Positions 27,364-37,474 of a DNA stretch of 64,000 nt are shown here, one piece after another. The stretch's first letter is position 1; each line of letters begins with the position of its first letter. Made by a program: the position numbers and the translations under genes. The DNA is from Oscillospiraceae bacterium (GTDB lineage: Bacteria; Bacillota; Clostridia; Oscillospirales; CAG-272). Below the pieces are notes generated by a model, which saw only the letters and a list, made by a program, of their open reading frames with translations, had not been told where the DNA came from and ran no database searches. Location of the stretch: the NCBI GenBank assembly GCA_015064255.1, contig SVSP01000004.1:1-64000 (forward strand). Reading direction: 5' to 3'.

Positions 27364-28554
27364 ATGGCAGATAAGGTAATCGTAAAAGAAAAATACGCAA
27401 ATGAAATCGATAGTGCGGTAGAGAAGTACAGAAAGCTTCTTGAATCTCAGCTTGAAAGAGTTGAACGTATAAACGCATCTCGTGAAACTGTTGACTATAA
27501 AGCTCTCGACAAGATCATTATAGGTGTGTGCGGTGGCGACGGAATCGGTCCCGTTATCACAGGTGCGGCTATGAAGGTGCTTGAATATCTTCTCGACGGT
27601 GAAGTTAAGAACGGCAAGGTAGAGTTCAAGGTTATCGACGGACTTACAATAGAAAACAGAGCAGCTCAGAATAAGGCTATTCCCGAGGACGTTCTCGAAG
27701 AGCTTAAGAAATGTACAGTTATACTTAAGGGTCCGACAACAACTCCCCGCGCGGGCGATCCGTGGCCGAATATAGAAAGCGCGAACGTCGCTATGCGTAA
27801 GGAACTCGACCTCTTTGCAAACGTTCGTCCCGTAAAGGTTCCCGAAAAGGGAATCGACTGGACGTTCTTCCGCGAAAATACAGAGGGAAGCTATGCGGTC
27901 GGCAGTCAGGGTGTAAACGTAACAGATGATCTCGCACTTGATTTCTGCGTTACAACAACAGAGGGAACAGAGAGAATCGCACGTCTTGCGTTTGAATTTG
28001 CACGTGCAAACGGAAAGAACCGCGTTTCTATCGTAACAAAGGCAAACGTAATCAAGACAACAGACGGTAAATTCCTGCGTATATGCGAAGAGATCGCAAA
28101 GGAATATCCCGAGATCACAACAGACGAATGGTTTATCGACATTATGACAGCAAAGCTCGTTGATGAAAAGCGCCGTACGGATTTTCAGGTATTTATCCTT
28201 CCCAATCTTTACGGAGATATTATCACAGACGAAGCGGCTGAATTCCAGGGCGGCGTAGGAACCGCGGGAAGCGCAAATATCGGTAAGAAATATGCTATGT
28301 TTGAAGCAATTCACGGAAGCGCACCGAGAATGGTTAAGGAAGGACGCGCACAGTACGCAGATCCTTGCTCAACACTTCGTGCGGCAGCTCTCCTCCTTTC
28401 GCATATAGGTTATCAGGCAGAGTCCGATAAGCTTTCAGATGCGCTTGATATATGTATGTTCAAAGAAAAGAAGCTTACGGTTACAGGACGTGATACCGGC
28501 GCAACCTGTGAGCAGTTTGCAGATTACGTGACAGAAACTTTGAAATCTCTTTAA
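27364..28554 (+). CDS. Isocitrate/isopropylmalate dehydrogenase family protein (NAD-type)
   Basis: GGDGIGPVITGAAM, FRENTEGSYAVGSQG, NLYGDIITDEAAEFQGGVGTAGSANIG. Confidence 0.9.
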   Translation: MADKVIVKEKYANEIDSAVEKYRKLLESQLERVERINASRETVDYKALDKIIIGVCGGDGIGPVITGAAMKVLEYLLDGEVKNGKVEFKVIDGLTIENRAAQNKAIPEDVLEELKKCTVILKGPTTTPRAGDPWPNIESANVAMRKELDLFANVRPVKVPEKGIDWTFFRENTEGSYAVGSQGVNVTDDLALDFCVTTTEGTERIARLAFEFARANGKNRVSIVTKANVIKTTDGKFLRICEEIAKEYPEITTDEWFIDIMTAKLVDEKRRTDFQVFILPNLYGDIITDEAAEFQGGVGTAGSANIGKKYAMFEAIHGSAPRMVKEGRAQYADPCSTLRAAALLLSHIGYQAESDKLSDALDICMFKEKKLTVTGRDTGATCEQFADYVTETLKSL

Positions 28555-28629
28555 TTTAATAGTAAATTAACAGAAAGCAGAGAGTTTTGTGCGATTTTTT
28601 GCACAAAACTCGGTTTTCTGCAGAAAGGT

Positions 28630-29313
28630 ATGGTTGTAAAAATGCCAAAACCATTTAAAGATATAGATCTTAAAAAAAGAGCCGAAATTCCGCAGGCAGT
28701 TATAACAAGACTCCCACGTTACTACCGCTATTTAAGACAGCTTGTAGATAAGGGCGAATACAGAATAAGCTCGCTCGCGCTCTCAAGACTTATGGGTACT
28801 ACCGCATCGCAGATTCGTCAGGACCTCAACTACTTCGGTGGCTTCGGACAGCAGGGATACGGATATAATACCAAAAACCTTTGCGAATGTATAGCCGATA
28901 TTCTCGGTAATAATAACTGCTATAATACGGTTATAATCGGTGCGGGTAATCTCGGAAAAGCTATTGCAACCTCGTCTTCGTTTGCTCATACGGGAATGTT
29001 TTTGAAGTGCCTTTTCGACGTGAAGCCCGAGCTTGTAGGTCAGAAAGTAAACGGCTGTGAAATAAAGCATCTCGATGAGATGGAGGAATTTTGGGCAAGT
29101 AACCGCGTTGACGTGGCTATTCTGACTCTGCCGTCGGATGCCGCTGTTAAGGTTGCTCATAAGCTTGCCGAGCTCGGAATAATGGGAATATGGAATTTTT
29201 CAGAGGCAGAGCTTGGACTTGACCCCGAAAAGGTAGCGGTAAGAGACGTCCATCTGGTAGATTCTTTTATGACACTCTGCTTTGATATCAAGACGATAGA
29301 AAATAATATTTGA
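28630..29313 (+). CDS. rex: Redox-sensing transcriptional repressor Rex
   Basis: RLPRYYRYLRQLVDKGEYRISSLALSRLMGTTASQIRQDLNYFGGFGQQGYGYN, VIIGAGNLGKAIA. Confidence 0.96.
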   Translation: MVVKMPKPFKDIDLKKRAEIPQAVITRLPRYYRYLRQLVDKGEYRISSLALSRLMGTTASQIRQDLNYFGGFGQQGYGYNTKNLCECIADILGNNNCYNTVIIGAGNLGKAIATSSSFAHTGMFLKCLFDVKPELVGQKVNGCEIKHLDEMEEFWASNRVDVAILTLPSDAAVKVAHKLAELGIMGIWNFSEAELGLDPEKVAVRDVHLVDSFMTLCFDIKTIENNI

Positions 29314-29350
29314 AAACAGTAGAGCAGTATTTTAAGGAAACGTTTTAATA

Positions 29351-30346
29351 ATGAATTTGAATATTGAATTTGGAAACGGCGTAATTTCTTTGCCTGAAAA
29401 AGCTCTGAATGTTCTTCAAAGTGCATCTTCAACTGAAATAAAGCTGCTTGTATATATTGCGTCCGATAAGTCTGTCCGTGAGAATTTTTCTCACGAGGAT
29501 GCCGCACTTATGCTCGGCGTAAACACGGATGATATTGCAAATGCGCTTAAATTTCTCGTTGACTCGGGACTTGTGTCGGGCGAAATTTCGAGAGAAAAGG
29601 CTGATATTTCGGTAAGAGTAAAGAAAGCGGGAGAGCGTTCGGTTACGGTCATAAAAGCCGGAAACGATGCTCCTACATATACGGGCGCGGAAATAGAAGC
29701 AATATTTTCGCAAAAGTCGGATATTCGTCTGCTCGTTGACGAATGTCAGAGAATATTCGGTAAGATGTTTACGCTGATGGAAATAAACAGAGTAATATCT
29801 CTTGCAGACTATTACCGTTTTGACAATGAATATGTAGTAACGCTTTTCCAGTACGCGGCAAAGATCGGAAAGCCGTCTGTTCCGTACGTTGATAAAATGG
29901 GAAGAGAACTGTACAATCAAGGTATAGTTACACTTGACTCGCTCGAAAAGAAGATAAAGCAGCTTGAGGATTTTTCTACGGTGGAAGGGTTTGTGCGCAG
30001 ACTTTTCGGTATGGGAGAAAGAAAGCTTACCTCGAAAGAAGCAAAATTTGTGGAAATGTGGTCTCAGGAAAGCTATCCTCAGACGATGATAGAGCTTGCT
30101 TACGAAATATCGGTAAATAATACGGGCGCTCCGTCAATGCCGTATATAAATAAAACTCTTACAAATTGGAGAGAAGCGGGATACCGTACAACAGAAGAGG
30201 TTGTAAAATCGATAGATAAGTACAGACAGGAAAAGCAGGATAAGAGAGATCAAACCACAAGAAAGATGGATGATCCGATGGAAGAAGCAATTCTTTCAAG
30301 CTCTAAGAGCAGACTTCAGAAAATACTTAAAGAAAACAATAGTTAA
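29351..30346 (+). CDS. DnaD domain protein
   Basis: Two DnaD-like helical domains with YEISVNNTGAPSMPYINKTLTNWREAGYRTTEEV. Confidence 0.88.
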   Translation: MNLNIEFGNGVISLPEKALNVLQSASSTEIKLLVYIASDKSVRENFSHEDAALMLGVNTDDIANALKFLVDSGLVSGEISREKADISVRVKKAGERSVTVIKAGNDAPTYTGAEIEAIFSQKSDIRLLVDECQRIFGKMFTLMEINRVISLADYYRFDNEYVVTLFQYAAKIGKPSVPYVDKMGRELYNQGIVTLDSLEKKIKQLEDFSTVEGFVRRLFGMGERKLTSKEAKFVEMWSQESYPQTMIELAYEISVNNTGAPSMPYINKTLTNWREAGYRTTEEVVKSIDKYRQEKQDKRDQTTRKMDDPMEEAILSSSKSRLQKILKENNS

Positions 30347-30383
30347 CACATATTTTTGTGTTTTGAGAAAGGAAGGGGTATAA

Positions 30384-31358
30384 ATGGCGTATAATACCGA
30401 AGCATTCAAAAAAGTTATGGATGACTATAACGCCAAGCGTGCTGCGGCGATAGATGCGGCAGAAAAACGTCTCCGCGATATTGGAGAAAGGTGCCCTGAA
30501 ATAAAAATGATAGATGCTATCCTTGCGGGAACGGGCCTTGAAATAATGGAAGCCATTTCGCAGGGACGTGAAGGAATAGAAGAGAGAATGAAGCTCATCA
30601 GAAAGAAAAATGAAGAGCTTCAGCAACAGAGAGCAGATTGCCTTGCGCTTTTAGGATACGGTCCCGATTATACTCAGCCGAAATTCGAATGTTCGAAGTG
30701 TAAGGATACAGGTTATGACGGTACTCGCCTGTGTGAGTGCTTCAAAAAAGAGCTCGTGCTTGAAAGCTGCAGAAGATCGGGTCTTGGCAGACTCGTTGAT
30801 ATGCAGACCTTTGATACGTTCTCGCTTGATTTTTATAAATATAACAACGAAGTTTACGAGAATATGCGGCTCGCATACGAGGCTTGTGTAAATTATGCAG
30901 AGGATTTTTCGCCTGCGAGCGAGAACCTTATGCTTATCGGTGATACAGGTCTCGGAAAGACGCATCTTTCAACTGCTATCGCAGGTAAGGTTATCGAAAG
31001 AGGCTTTGACGTCTGCTACGATACGGCGACAAATATTTTCGGAGCATTTGAAAGCGAACGTTTTGGAAAACAGTCTTCTCAGTTTTCTACGCCGACCGAA
31101 AGATATTTTGAATGTGATCTGCTTATAATCGACGACCTCGGAACAGAGCCGATAACGCAGTATACAATATCCTTCCTCTATAATCTGATAAATACAAGAT
31201 CGATGTACAGACGTCCGGTGCTTCTGAATACAAATCTTTCGCTTGCGGATATGCAAAAGAAGTACGGTGACCGTATAGCATCGCGACTCTTCGGAGAATC
31301 GATAATACTTAAATTTACGGGCAAGGATATCAGACTTCAGAAGATAGGTATAACCTGA
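30384..31358 (+). CDS. DnaI/DnaC-like ATP-binding replication protein
   Basis: C-x2-C-x9-C zinc motif (CSKCKDTGYDGTRLC), LIGDTGLGKTHLSTAIAGKVIERG, DLLIIDDLGTE. Confidence 0.9.
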   Translation: MAYNTEAFKKVMDDYNAKRAAAIDAAEKRLRDIGERCPEIKMIDAILAGTGLEIMEAISQGREGIEERMKLIRKKNEELQQQRADCLALLGYGPDYTQPKFECSKCKDTGYDGTRLCECFKKELVLESCRRSGLGRLVDMQTFDTFSLDFYKYNNEVYENMRLAYEACVNYAEDFSPASENLMLIGDTGLGKTHLSTAIAGKVIERGFDVCYDTATNIFGAFESERFGKQSSQFSTPTERYFECDLLIIDDLGTEPITQYTISFLYNLINTRSMYRRPVLLNTNLSLADMQKKYGDRIASRLFGESIILKFTGKDIRLQKIGIT

Positions 31359-31359
31359 T

Positions 31360-32166
31360 ATGAAATTTTCAGATAAATTTTATTTCACCGAAATATGCGG
31401 AGTGGGAATATTTAAATCGGAAAATATAACCTTTCCGCACGCCTTTTCGACAAGACTCGGCGGTGTAAGTACAGAAAAGATATATTCAAGCCTGAATCTT
31501 TCTTACAGTCGCGGTGACTCCGATGAGAATGTAAGCGAAAATATATCGAGATTTTGCCGCACGGTAGGCAGCACTTCGCCGCTTCTTGTTACAGCATCAC
31601 AGATACATTCGTCAAACGTTTATACTGTGAGCGCCGCAGATGCGGGAAAAACAATTCCGGATACGGACGGCTTTGTAACATCCGAAAAGGGAATACCGAT
31701 TTCGGTTTCGATAGCCGACTGCGCACCGATACTTCTCGAAGACAGAGAAAACAAAGTCGTGGCAGCGCTTCACGCAGGCTGGCGCGGAACAGTTTCGGGG
31801 ATCGCCGCAGAAGGTGTTCGCAAAATGATCGGACTCGGATGTGATGTGAAAAATATCCGCGCCGCGATCGGTCCGTGCATACATAAATGCTGCTACGAGG
31901 TCGGTGAGGATTTCTTTGAAGCGGTAAAAAATGCGCGCGGAAACGATTTCGCCCAAAGACACATAAAGCCGAGCGTCAGCGGTAAATACCACGCAGATAT
32001 AACATCTATGAACGGTGAGATATTGCTTGACTCGGGCGTGCTTTTTGAAAATATAAGTGTTTCCGAAAAATGTACCTGTTGTGAAAGCGAACTCTTTTTC
32101 TCGCACAGAGCGTCAAAGGGGCAGAGAGGCGCACTTAAAGCTGTAATAATGCTTGACTTAATATGA
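31360..32166 (+). CDS. YfiH/PgeF (LACC1) family peptidoglycan editing factor / purine nucleoside phosphorylase
   Basis: ALHAGWRGTVSGIA, IGPCIHKCCYEVG, CTCCESELFFSHRA. Confidence 0.93.
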   Translation: MKFSDKFYFTEICGVGIFKSENITFPHAFSTRLGGVSTEKIYSSLNLSYSRGDSDENVSENISRFCRTVGSTSPLLVTASQIHSSNVYTVSAADAGKTIPDTDGFVTSEKGIPISVSIADCAPILLEDRENKVVAALHAGWRGTVSGIAAEGVRKMIGLGCDVKNIRAAIGPCIHKCCYEVGEDFFEAVKNARGNDFAQRHIKPSVSGKYHADITSMNGEILLDSGVLFENISVSEKCTCCESELFFSHRASKGQRGALKAVIMLDLI

Positions 32167-32315
32167 TTTTTGCAAAAATCACGCTAATATCATATACAAT
32201 TCAAGATTTATTTACAAATTGATGATAAAATAAAGCTTAATGCTTGTTTTTATAATAAAAAATATTAAAAGTAATCGCGTATATTCGTTTTATAGAAAGG
32301 GACGGTTATATAAGT

Positions 32316-33350
32316 ATGATACAAATTGAAAATCTTGTAAAAAAATACGGCGATAAGACTGCCGTAGGCGGAATTACATTCTCTGTTGAAGAGGGTGAAA
32401 TAGTTGGTTTCCTCGGACCGAACGGTGCGGGTAAGACAACAACAATGAGCATTATCACGGGATGCCTTTCGGCAACGTCGGGTAAGGCTCTTATAAACGG
32501 TATAGATATTCTCGAAAATCCCATCGAAGCAAAGAAAAATATAGGTTATCTTCCCGAGCTTCCTCCGCTTTACCTCGAAATGACGGTAAAAGAATATCTT
32601 AATTTCGTTTACGATATGCGCGGATGTAAGCTTGACAGAGAAAAGCATCTTAAAGAAATATGCGATACAGTAAAGATTACAGACGTTGTTAACCGCGTAA
32701 TACGTAACCTCTCCAAGGGTTACCGCCAGAGAGTAGGTATTGCACAGGCACTTATCAATAATCCTAAGGTAATAATTTTCGACGAGCCTACAGTAGGTCT
32801 TGATCCGAAGCAGATAATCGAAATAAGAAACCTTATAAAGGCACTCGGAAAGAACCATACCGTTATTCTTTCAACACATATTCTTCCCGAAGTACAAGCT
32901 GTATGCGACCGTATCGTAATAATAAATAAGGGTAAGATAGTTGCAAACGAAAAGACAGAAAATATTTCGAAGATAGTTGACGGAAACCGCAGACTGAATG
33001 TTAAAGTATGCGGACCGCAGAAGGATGTTATCGCGCTTATAAAGTCGCTTCCCGGAGTTTCATACGTTGACGTACTCGGTTCGCACGACCTTGACAGTAC
33101 TTCGTACCTCGTTGAAAGCGAACCTGGTATCGATATCAGAAAAACACTCTTTAACGCTCTCGCTTCTCGCGGATGGGCGATAATCGGAATCGAAGCACTC
33201 GGAATAAATCTTGAAGACATATTTATTGCGGTAGTTGACAGCCCCGAGCCCGATAAAAAGCAGAAGAAAACAAAGAAAAATAAAATGACTGTCGGTAAAG
33301 GTAGAAAAATTGAAATCAATCTCGGTACCGAAGACAGCGATAATAAATAA
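32316..33350 (+). CDS. ABC transporter ATP-binding protein (GldA-like)
   Basis: GPNGAGKTTTM, LSKGYRQRVGIAQAL, IIFDEPTVGLDPKQ. Confidence 0.93.
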   Translation: MIQIENLVKKYGDKTAVGGITFSVEEGEIVGFLGPNGAGKTTTMSIITGCLSATSGKALINGIDILENPIEAKKNIGYLPELPPLYLEMTVKEYLNFVYDMRGCKLDREKHLKEICDTVKITDVVNRVIRNLSKGYRQRVGIAQALINNPKVIIFDEPTVGLDPKQIIEIRNLIKALGKNHTVILSTHILPEVQAVCDRIVIINKGKIVANEKTENISKIVDGNRRLNVKVCGPQKDVIALIKSLPGVSYVDVLGSHDLDSTSYLVESEPGIDIRKTLFNALASRGWAIIGIEALGINLEDIFIAVVDSPEPDKKQKKTKKNKMTVGKGRKIEINLGTEDSDNK

Positions 33351-33416
33351 AATATAAAATCATAACCAAAACGAAAGGAATTCTTCACGTGTTTTGAAGA
33401 ATTAACGGTAGAATAA

Positions 33417-34124
33417 ATGCTTGCGATTTATAAAAGAGAACTGCGCTCTTACTTTATTTCTCCGATAGGATATATCTTTATTGCCGCATTTCTTTGCGTC
33501 AGCGGAATACTTTTTGCATCTACTACCATTCAGGCAGGAGAAGCAAGTAACGTAGGTTCGTATTTCTCGATGCTTCTTATAATTTTTATTATAGTCCTTC
33601 CTCTGCTTACTATGAAGCTTTTTTCTGATGAAAGACGTCTTCGTACAGAAGCGCTCCTTCTCTCGGCTCCCGTAAGCCTTATGGGAATGGTAATGGCTAA
33701 GTTTCTTGCAGCTTATACAGTATTTTCGGGAACTTTCCTCATTTCCTGCCTCGATTTCATAGCACTCTATACCCACGGTGAACCCAATACCGCTATAATT
33801 CTCGGTAATATTATAGCTATCCTTCTTGTAGGCGGAGCTTGCATCGCTATCGGTGTGTTTGTTTCTTCACTCACGGAAAACCAGCTTATCGCCGCAATAG
33901 GCACTATGCTTATTATTGCACTCTTCGTGTTCACAACCGTACTTAACAGCTATATAGACAGCTATGCGGTAAGAGCCGTTCTCAGCTGGATTTCCATACT
34001 CGATAGATTCTATAACTTCTCATACGGATATTTTGATTTCAATGCAATCCTTTACTATATATCGCTCTCGTTTGTATTTCTTTTCCTTACGGTGCGTATA
34101 TACGAAAAACGCCGTTGGAGCTGA
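33417..34124 (+). CDS. ABC transporter permease (GldF-like)
   Basis: Six-TM protein MLAIYKRELRSYFISPIGYIFIAAFL, next to GldA/GldG-like genes. Confidence 0.88.
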   Translation: MLAIYKRELRSYFISPIGYIFIAAFLCVSGILFASTTIQAGEASNVGSYFSMLLIIFIIVLPLLTMKLFSDERRLRTEALLLSAPVSLMGMVMAKFLAAYTVFSGTFLISCLDFIALYTHGEPNTAIILGNIIAILLVGGACIAIGVFVSSLTENQLIAAIGTMLIIALFVFTTVLNSYIDSYAVRAVLSWISILDRFYNFSYGYFDFNAILYYISLSFVFLFLTVRIYEKRRWS

Positions 34125-34178
34125 TCTCTTTAAGAAATTTTCAGCACTGCTACAAAAAAGAAAAAAGGAAATTATACA

Positions 34179-35867
34179 ATGAGATATGAAAAATTAAAGA
34201 AAAGATCGCTTGCCGCACTGATAACCACATCAGTCGTGGCTGCCGTTCTTCTCGTAAATATTCTTGTGTCGTATATTGCATCGGCAAATATTCTGTATCT
34301 TGATCTTACAAAGACAAATTATACCGAAATAACCGAAAAGTCGGAAGAATATCTTTCTACACTCGATGCGGCGGAAAATGATATAACGATATATTTTCTT
34401 GCGGATAAGGACGAGCTTCAGAATGCAAGCTTCAGCTACAGTATAGAATACACGGGCGATACGACAAGCCTGTGGGGAATGAAATATATATATGAGCTTG
34501 CACTCGTGTATGCCGAAAAATATGACTTTATAAAAGTAGCGCATCTCGATATAAGTGACGATGCGGATAAGCTCGAAAAATATAAATCGAGTATTTCTAC
34601 AACCTTTAATAAACAGAGAATAATAATAGATAACTGTATTCCCGAAAAGGATGAGAACGGAAATCCCGTTGTTGATGCAGACGGAAACCCTGTAATGCAC
34701 CACAATTTCCGCGTGTGCAACAGAGATTACTTCTATTATTTCGATTCCGAGAATTACTATGCGTACGGATTTAACGGTGAGCTTCGTTTCACGTCGATGA
34801 TAATGAGTGTCGCAGGGCAGAGTCCCGTTGCATATTTCGCATACGGACACGGCGAGGATATCGGTGACTATACGGTGGGAAGTAATACTTCTACATCAGA
34901 TGAAGATTACGGCGATGCACAGGCTCTTCGTGATTACATTTATGATTCGGGTTTTACGGTTAAGAAGATAGATATTTCAAAAGAATATCAGACCCTTCTT
35001 ACAGATTCAAGCGCAAGACTTCTTATTATATTCGATCCGAAAAACGATTTCACGGGTGCAGATGCAGAATCGGATGACGACTCTTCCACAATAAATGAAA
35101 TTGCTGTGCTCAGAAAGTTCGCTAACAGAGAAAATTGCCACCTTATGGTATTTTCCGATCCTTCGGATAATGAGCTTCCCAATCTTTCCGAATACCTTTA
35201 CGACTACTGGGGTCTTTCTTTCGATAACTCTACGATAAAGGATCGCGGAACAAACAGCCTCGTGCCCGACGGAAGCATATTTATGGCAGACTATGAAACG
35301 AGTGAACTCAGCCCCGGTACAAGCCTTACGGCAGGTCTCAGAAATCTTGACTCGCTTCCGAGAATATACTTCGGAAATGCAGGTACTATATCCGTAAACA
35401 GTACTTACTCTAATGAGATAGGTTATTACGAAGGAAACGCCATAAGATTTGCGGGTAATGTCTTCGTAACACCCGACTCTGCCGAGATCACACTTAAGAA
35501 CGGAACTGTAGTTGACGGAAAAACCGCTGACCCTATGGCACTTATGGCTATAACGTATGAAATATGGTATAACGATAAGAATAACGAAATTCCCACGTAC
35601 GTCCTTGCGTGTGCATCGACAGATTACGTTTCCGAAACCGCACTTTCGAACGAATACGGAAACAGCGACGTTATAGGATACCTTCTCAGAGTTATGGGTA
35701 AGGATACGTTCACCTTTGACGTTGAAATGAAAGTAATTGAAACAGAAGAGGTAGAAACAATTTCACAATCTCTTATGAACGTTTGGATAGTCGTTATATG
35801 CGTAATTCCTCCGGTAATTTCTCTCGTTCTCGGTGCTGTGGTCTTCGTTAAGAGAAGACACGCATAA
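34179..35867 (+). CDS. GldG family protein (copy 1)
   Basis: N-terminal TM, LDLTKTNYTEITEKSEEYLSTL, AYGHGEDIGDYTVG, C-terminal TM + KRRHA. Confidence 0.85.
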   Translation: MRYEKLKKRSLAALITTSVVAAVLLVNILVSYIASANILYLDLTKTNYTEITEKSEEYLSTLDAAENDITIYFLADKDELQNASFSYSIEYTGDTTSLWGMKYIYELALVYAEKYDFIKVAHLDISDDADKLEKYKSSISTTFNKQRIIIDNCIPEKDENGNPVVDADGNPVMHHNFRVCNRDYFYYFDSENYYAYGFNGELRFTSMIMSVAGQSPVAYFAYGHGEDIGDYTVGSNTSTSDEDYGDAQALRDYIYDSGFTVKKIDISKEYQTLLTDSSARLLIIFDPKNDFTGADAESDDDSSTINEIAVLRKFANRENCHLMVFSDPSDNELPNLSEYLYDYWGLSFDNSTIKDRGTNSLVPDGSIFMADYETSELSPGTSLTAGLRNLDSLPRIYFGNAGTISVNSTYSNEIGYYEGNAIRFAGNVFVTPDSAEITLKNGTVVDGKTADPMALMAITYEIWYNDKNNEIPTYVLACASTDYVSETALSNEYGNSDVIGYLLRVMGKDTFTFDVEMKVIETEEVETISQSLMNVWIVVICVIPPVISLVLGAVVFVKRRHA

Positions 35868-35899
35868 GTTTGATTGCAGAAAGGAACACTTAAGCTATT

Positions 35900-37474
35900 A
35901 TGAATTCAGTAAAAAGAAAAAAGTTTAAATACGGTTCGCTTGCAATCGGACTTACCGTTGCCGTTGTGGCGTTCATTGTAATACTGAACGCGGTATTTTC
36001 AGCACTGTCCAATCACTTTTTCTGGTATTTCGATATGACATCGAGCCAGATATATCAGCTTTCTGAAAATACTACCAAGTACCTTGATAAGATAAACGGT
36101 GAAGAAAACGATATAACTATCTATTTTCTCGCAGATAAGGATAACCTTAATATGCCTGCAAGTTCATCAAGCAGTATAAGCGACAGCTCTCTTTGGGGTA
36201 TGAAGCCTATACACGAGCTTGCTCTTCAGCTTGACGATGAATATGATTTTATCTCGGTCGATTATATAAATATCACGACCGAACCCGATAAAATAAAAAA
36301 TATCGTCGGTGAGGATTCATACGTAACTACGAACTTCGCTTCGAGCTATATACTCATAGTGAATAATACGTACGAGCGTAACAGCGACGGAAGTATAGTT
36401 CAGGGCGCAGACGGAAATCCTGTAAAATATACTGATTATAAAATCTGTAACAGAAGCTCCTTCTACCTGTATGACTATTCGACAGGCTATGTAAATGCTT
36501 TCAGAGGAGATTATTACTTCGCGGCGGCTCTTATGTCTATCACTAAGGTAGATAAGCCTAACGTTTATTTCCTTGCGGGACACGGTGAATCGGTCGGTGA
36601 CGTAAATGATGAGTCTGCATCCTCTTACGGTAATGCACTTGCACTTTACTATATTTTTGAAGAAGCAGGATGTAATGTCAGAAAAATAGACCTTCAGTAC
36701 GATAATTTCGATGCAAATGAAAAAAATGCTATCGTAGTTGTTTACGGACCCAAGCGTGATATAACCTCGTCCGCAACAACTATGGGTATTAATGAAACAG
36801 ATAAGCTTAAGGCTTTCCTTGACGGAGAAGGTAACTCTTTGATGTTCTTCTTTGATTCAAACGCCGTACAGCTTACAAACTTTGAAGCGTTCGTTAAAGA
36901 GTACTGCGCGGTTGATATTTCCGATACGGTTGCAAAGGATTCCGGTGAATCATCTATCTCGCACGACGGTTATGCAATAGTAGGAAATTATCAGACAAAT
37001 AAAGCTTCAAAGGCGTATAAAATTTCCGAAAGACTTTCCTCGGATGGTATGGCAAATAAGGTTATATTTGTAGATGCGCTTCCGCTTACGATAACAGATG
37101 ATTCCAAAACAGACGCGGTTATGCTTCTTCCGAAGTCTGCGTCAGGCGATGAATACGTTGACGGAGCATCGCTTATTACAATGACCTCTGTCGATAACGG
37201 CGGAAAGATATTTGTTTGCGGTTCCACCAATTTTGCAAATCCTATGATCCTCGAAAGCGATATTTACAGTAATAAAAACTTTATCTTCTCTATGATCTAC
37301 GAAACCGACATTGGAGAAGTTCCTATGAATATCGACGTTAAGATAATCAGAAGCGAAGGTCTTGACAGAACAGAACAAGAGGCTCGTATGTGGACGATTA
37401 TAGTCTCTGTAATTATGCCTCTTGCAGTGGCACTTATCGGAACAGTAGTATATGTAAGGAGAAAGCACTCTTAA
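35900..37474 (+). CDS. GldG family protein (copy 2)
   Basis: FDMTSSQIYQLSENTTKYL, FLAGHGESVGDVN, C-terminal TM + RRKHS. Confidence 0.85.
   Translation: MNSVKRKKFKYGSLAIGLTVAVVAFIVILNAVFSALSNHFFWYFDMTSSQIYQLSENTTKYLDKINGEENDITIYFLADKDNLNMPASSSSSISDSSLWGMKPIHELALQLDDEYDFISVDYINITTEPDKIKNIVGEDSYVTTNFASSYILIVNNTYERNSDGSIVQGADGNPVKYTDYKICNRSSFYLYDYSTGYVNAFRGDYYFAAALMSITKVDKPNVYFLAGHGESVGDVNDESASSYGNALALYYIFEEAGCNVRKIDLQYDNFDANEKNAIVVVYGPKRDITSSATTMGINETDKLKAFLDGEGNSLMFFFDSNAVQLTNFEAFVKEYCAVDISDTVAKDSGESSISHDGYAIVGNYQTNKASKAYKISERLSSDGMANKVIFVDALPLTITDDSKTDAVMLLPKSASGDEYVDGASLITMTSVDNGGKIFVCGSTNFANPMILESDIYSNKNFIFSMIYETDIGEVPMNIDVKIIRSEGLDRTEQEARMWTIIVSVIMPLAVALIGTVVYVRRKHS

Noticed and set aside
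27262-28314. 350-aa minus-strand ORF opposite the isocitrate/isopropylmalate dehydrogenase
   Set aside because: Shadow ORF, no RBS or recognisable domain
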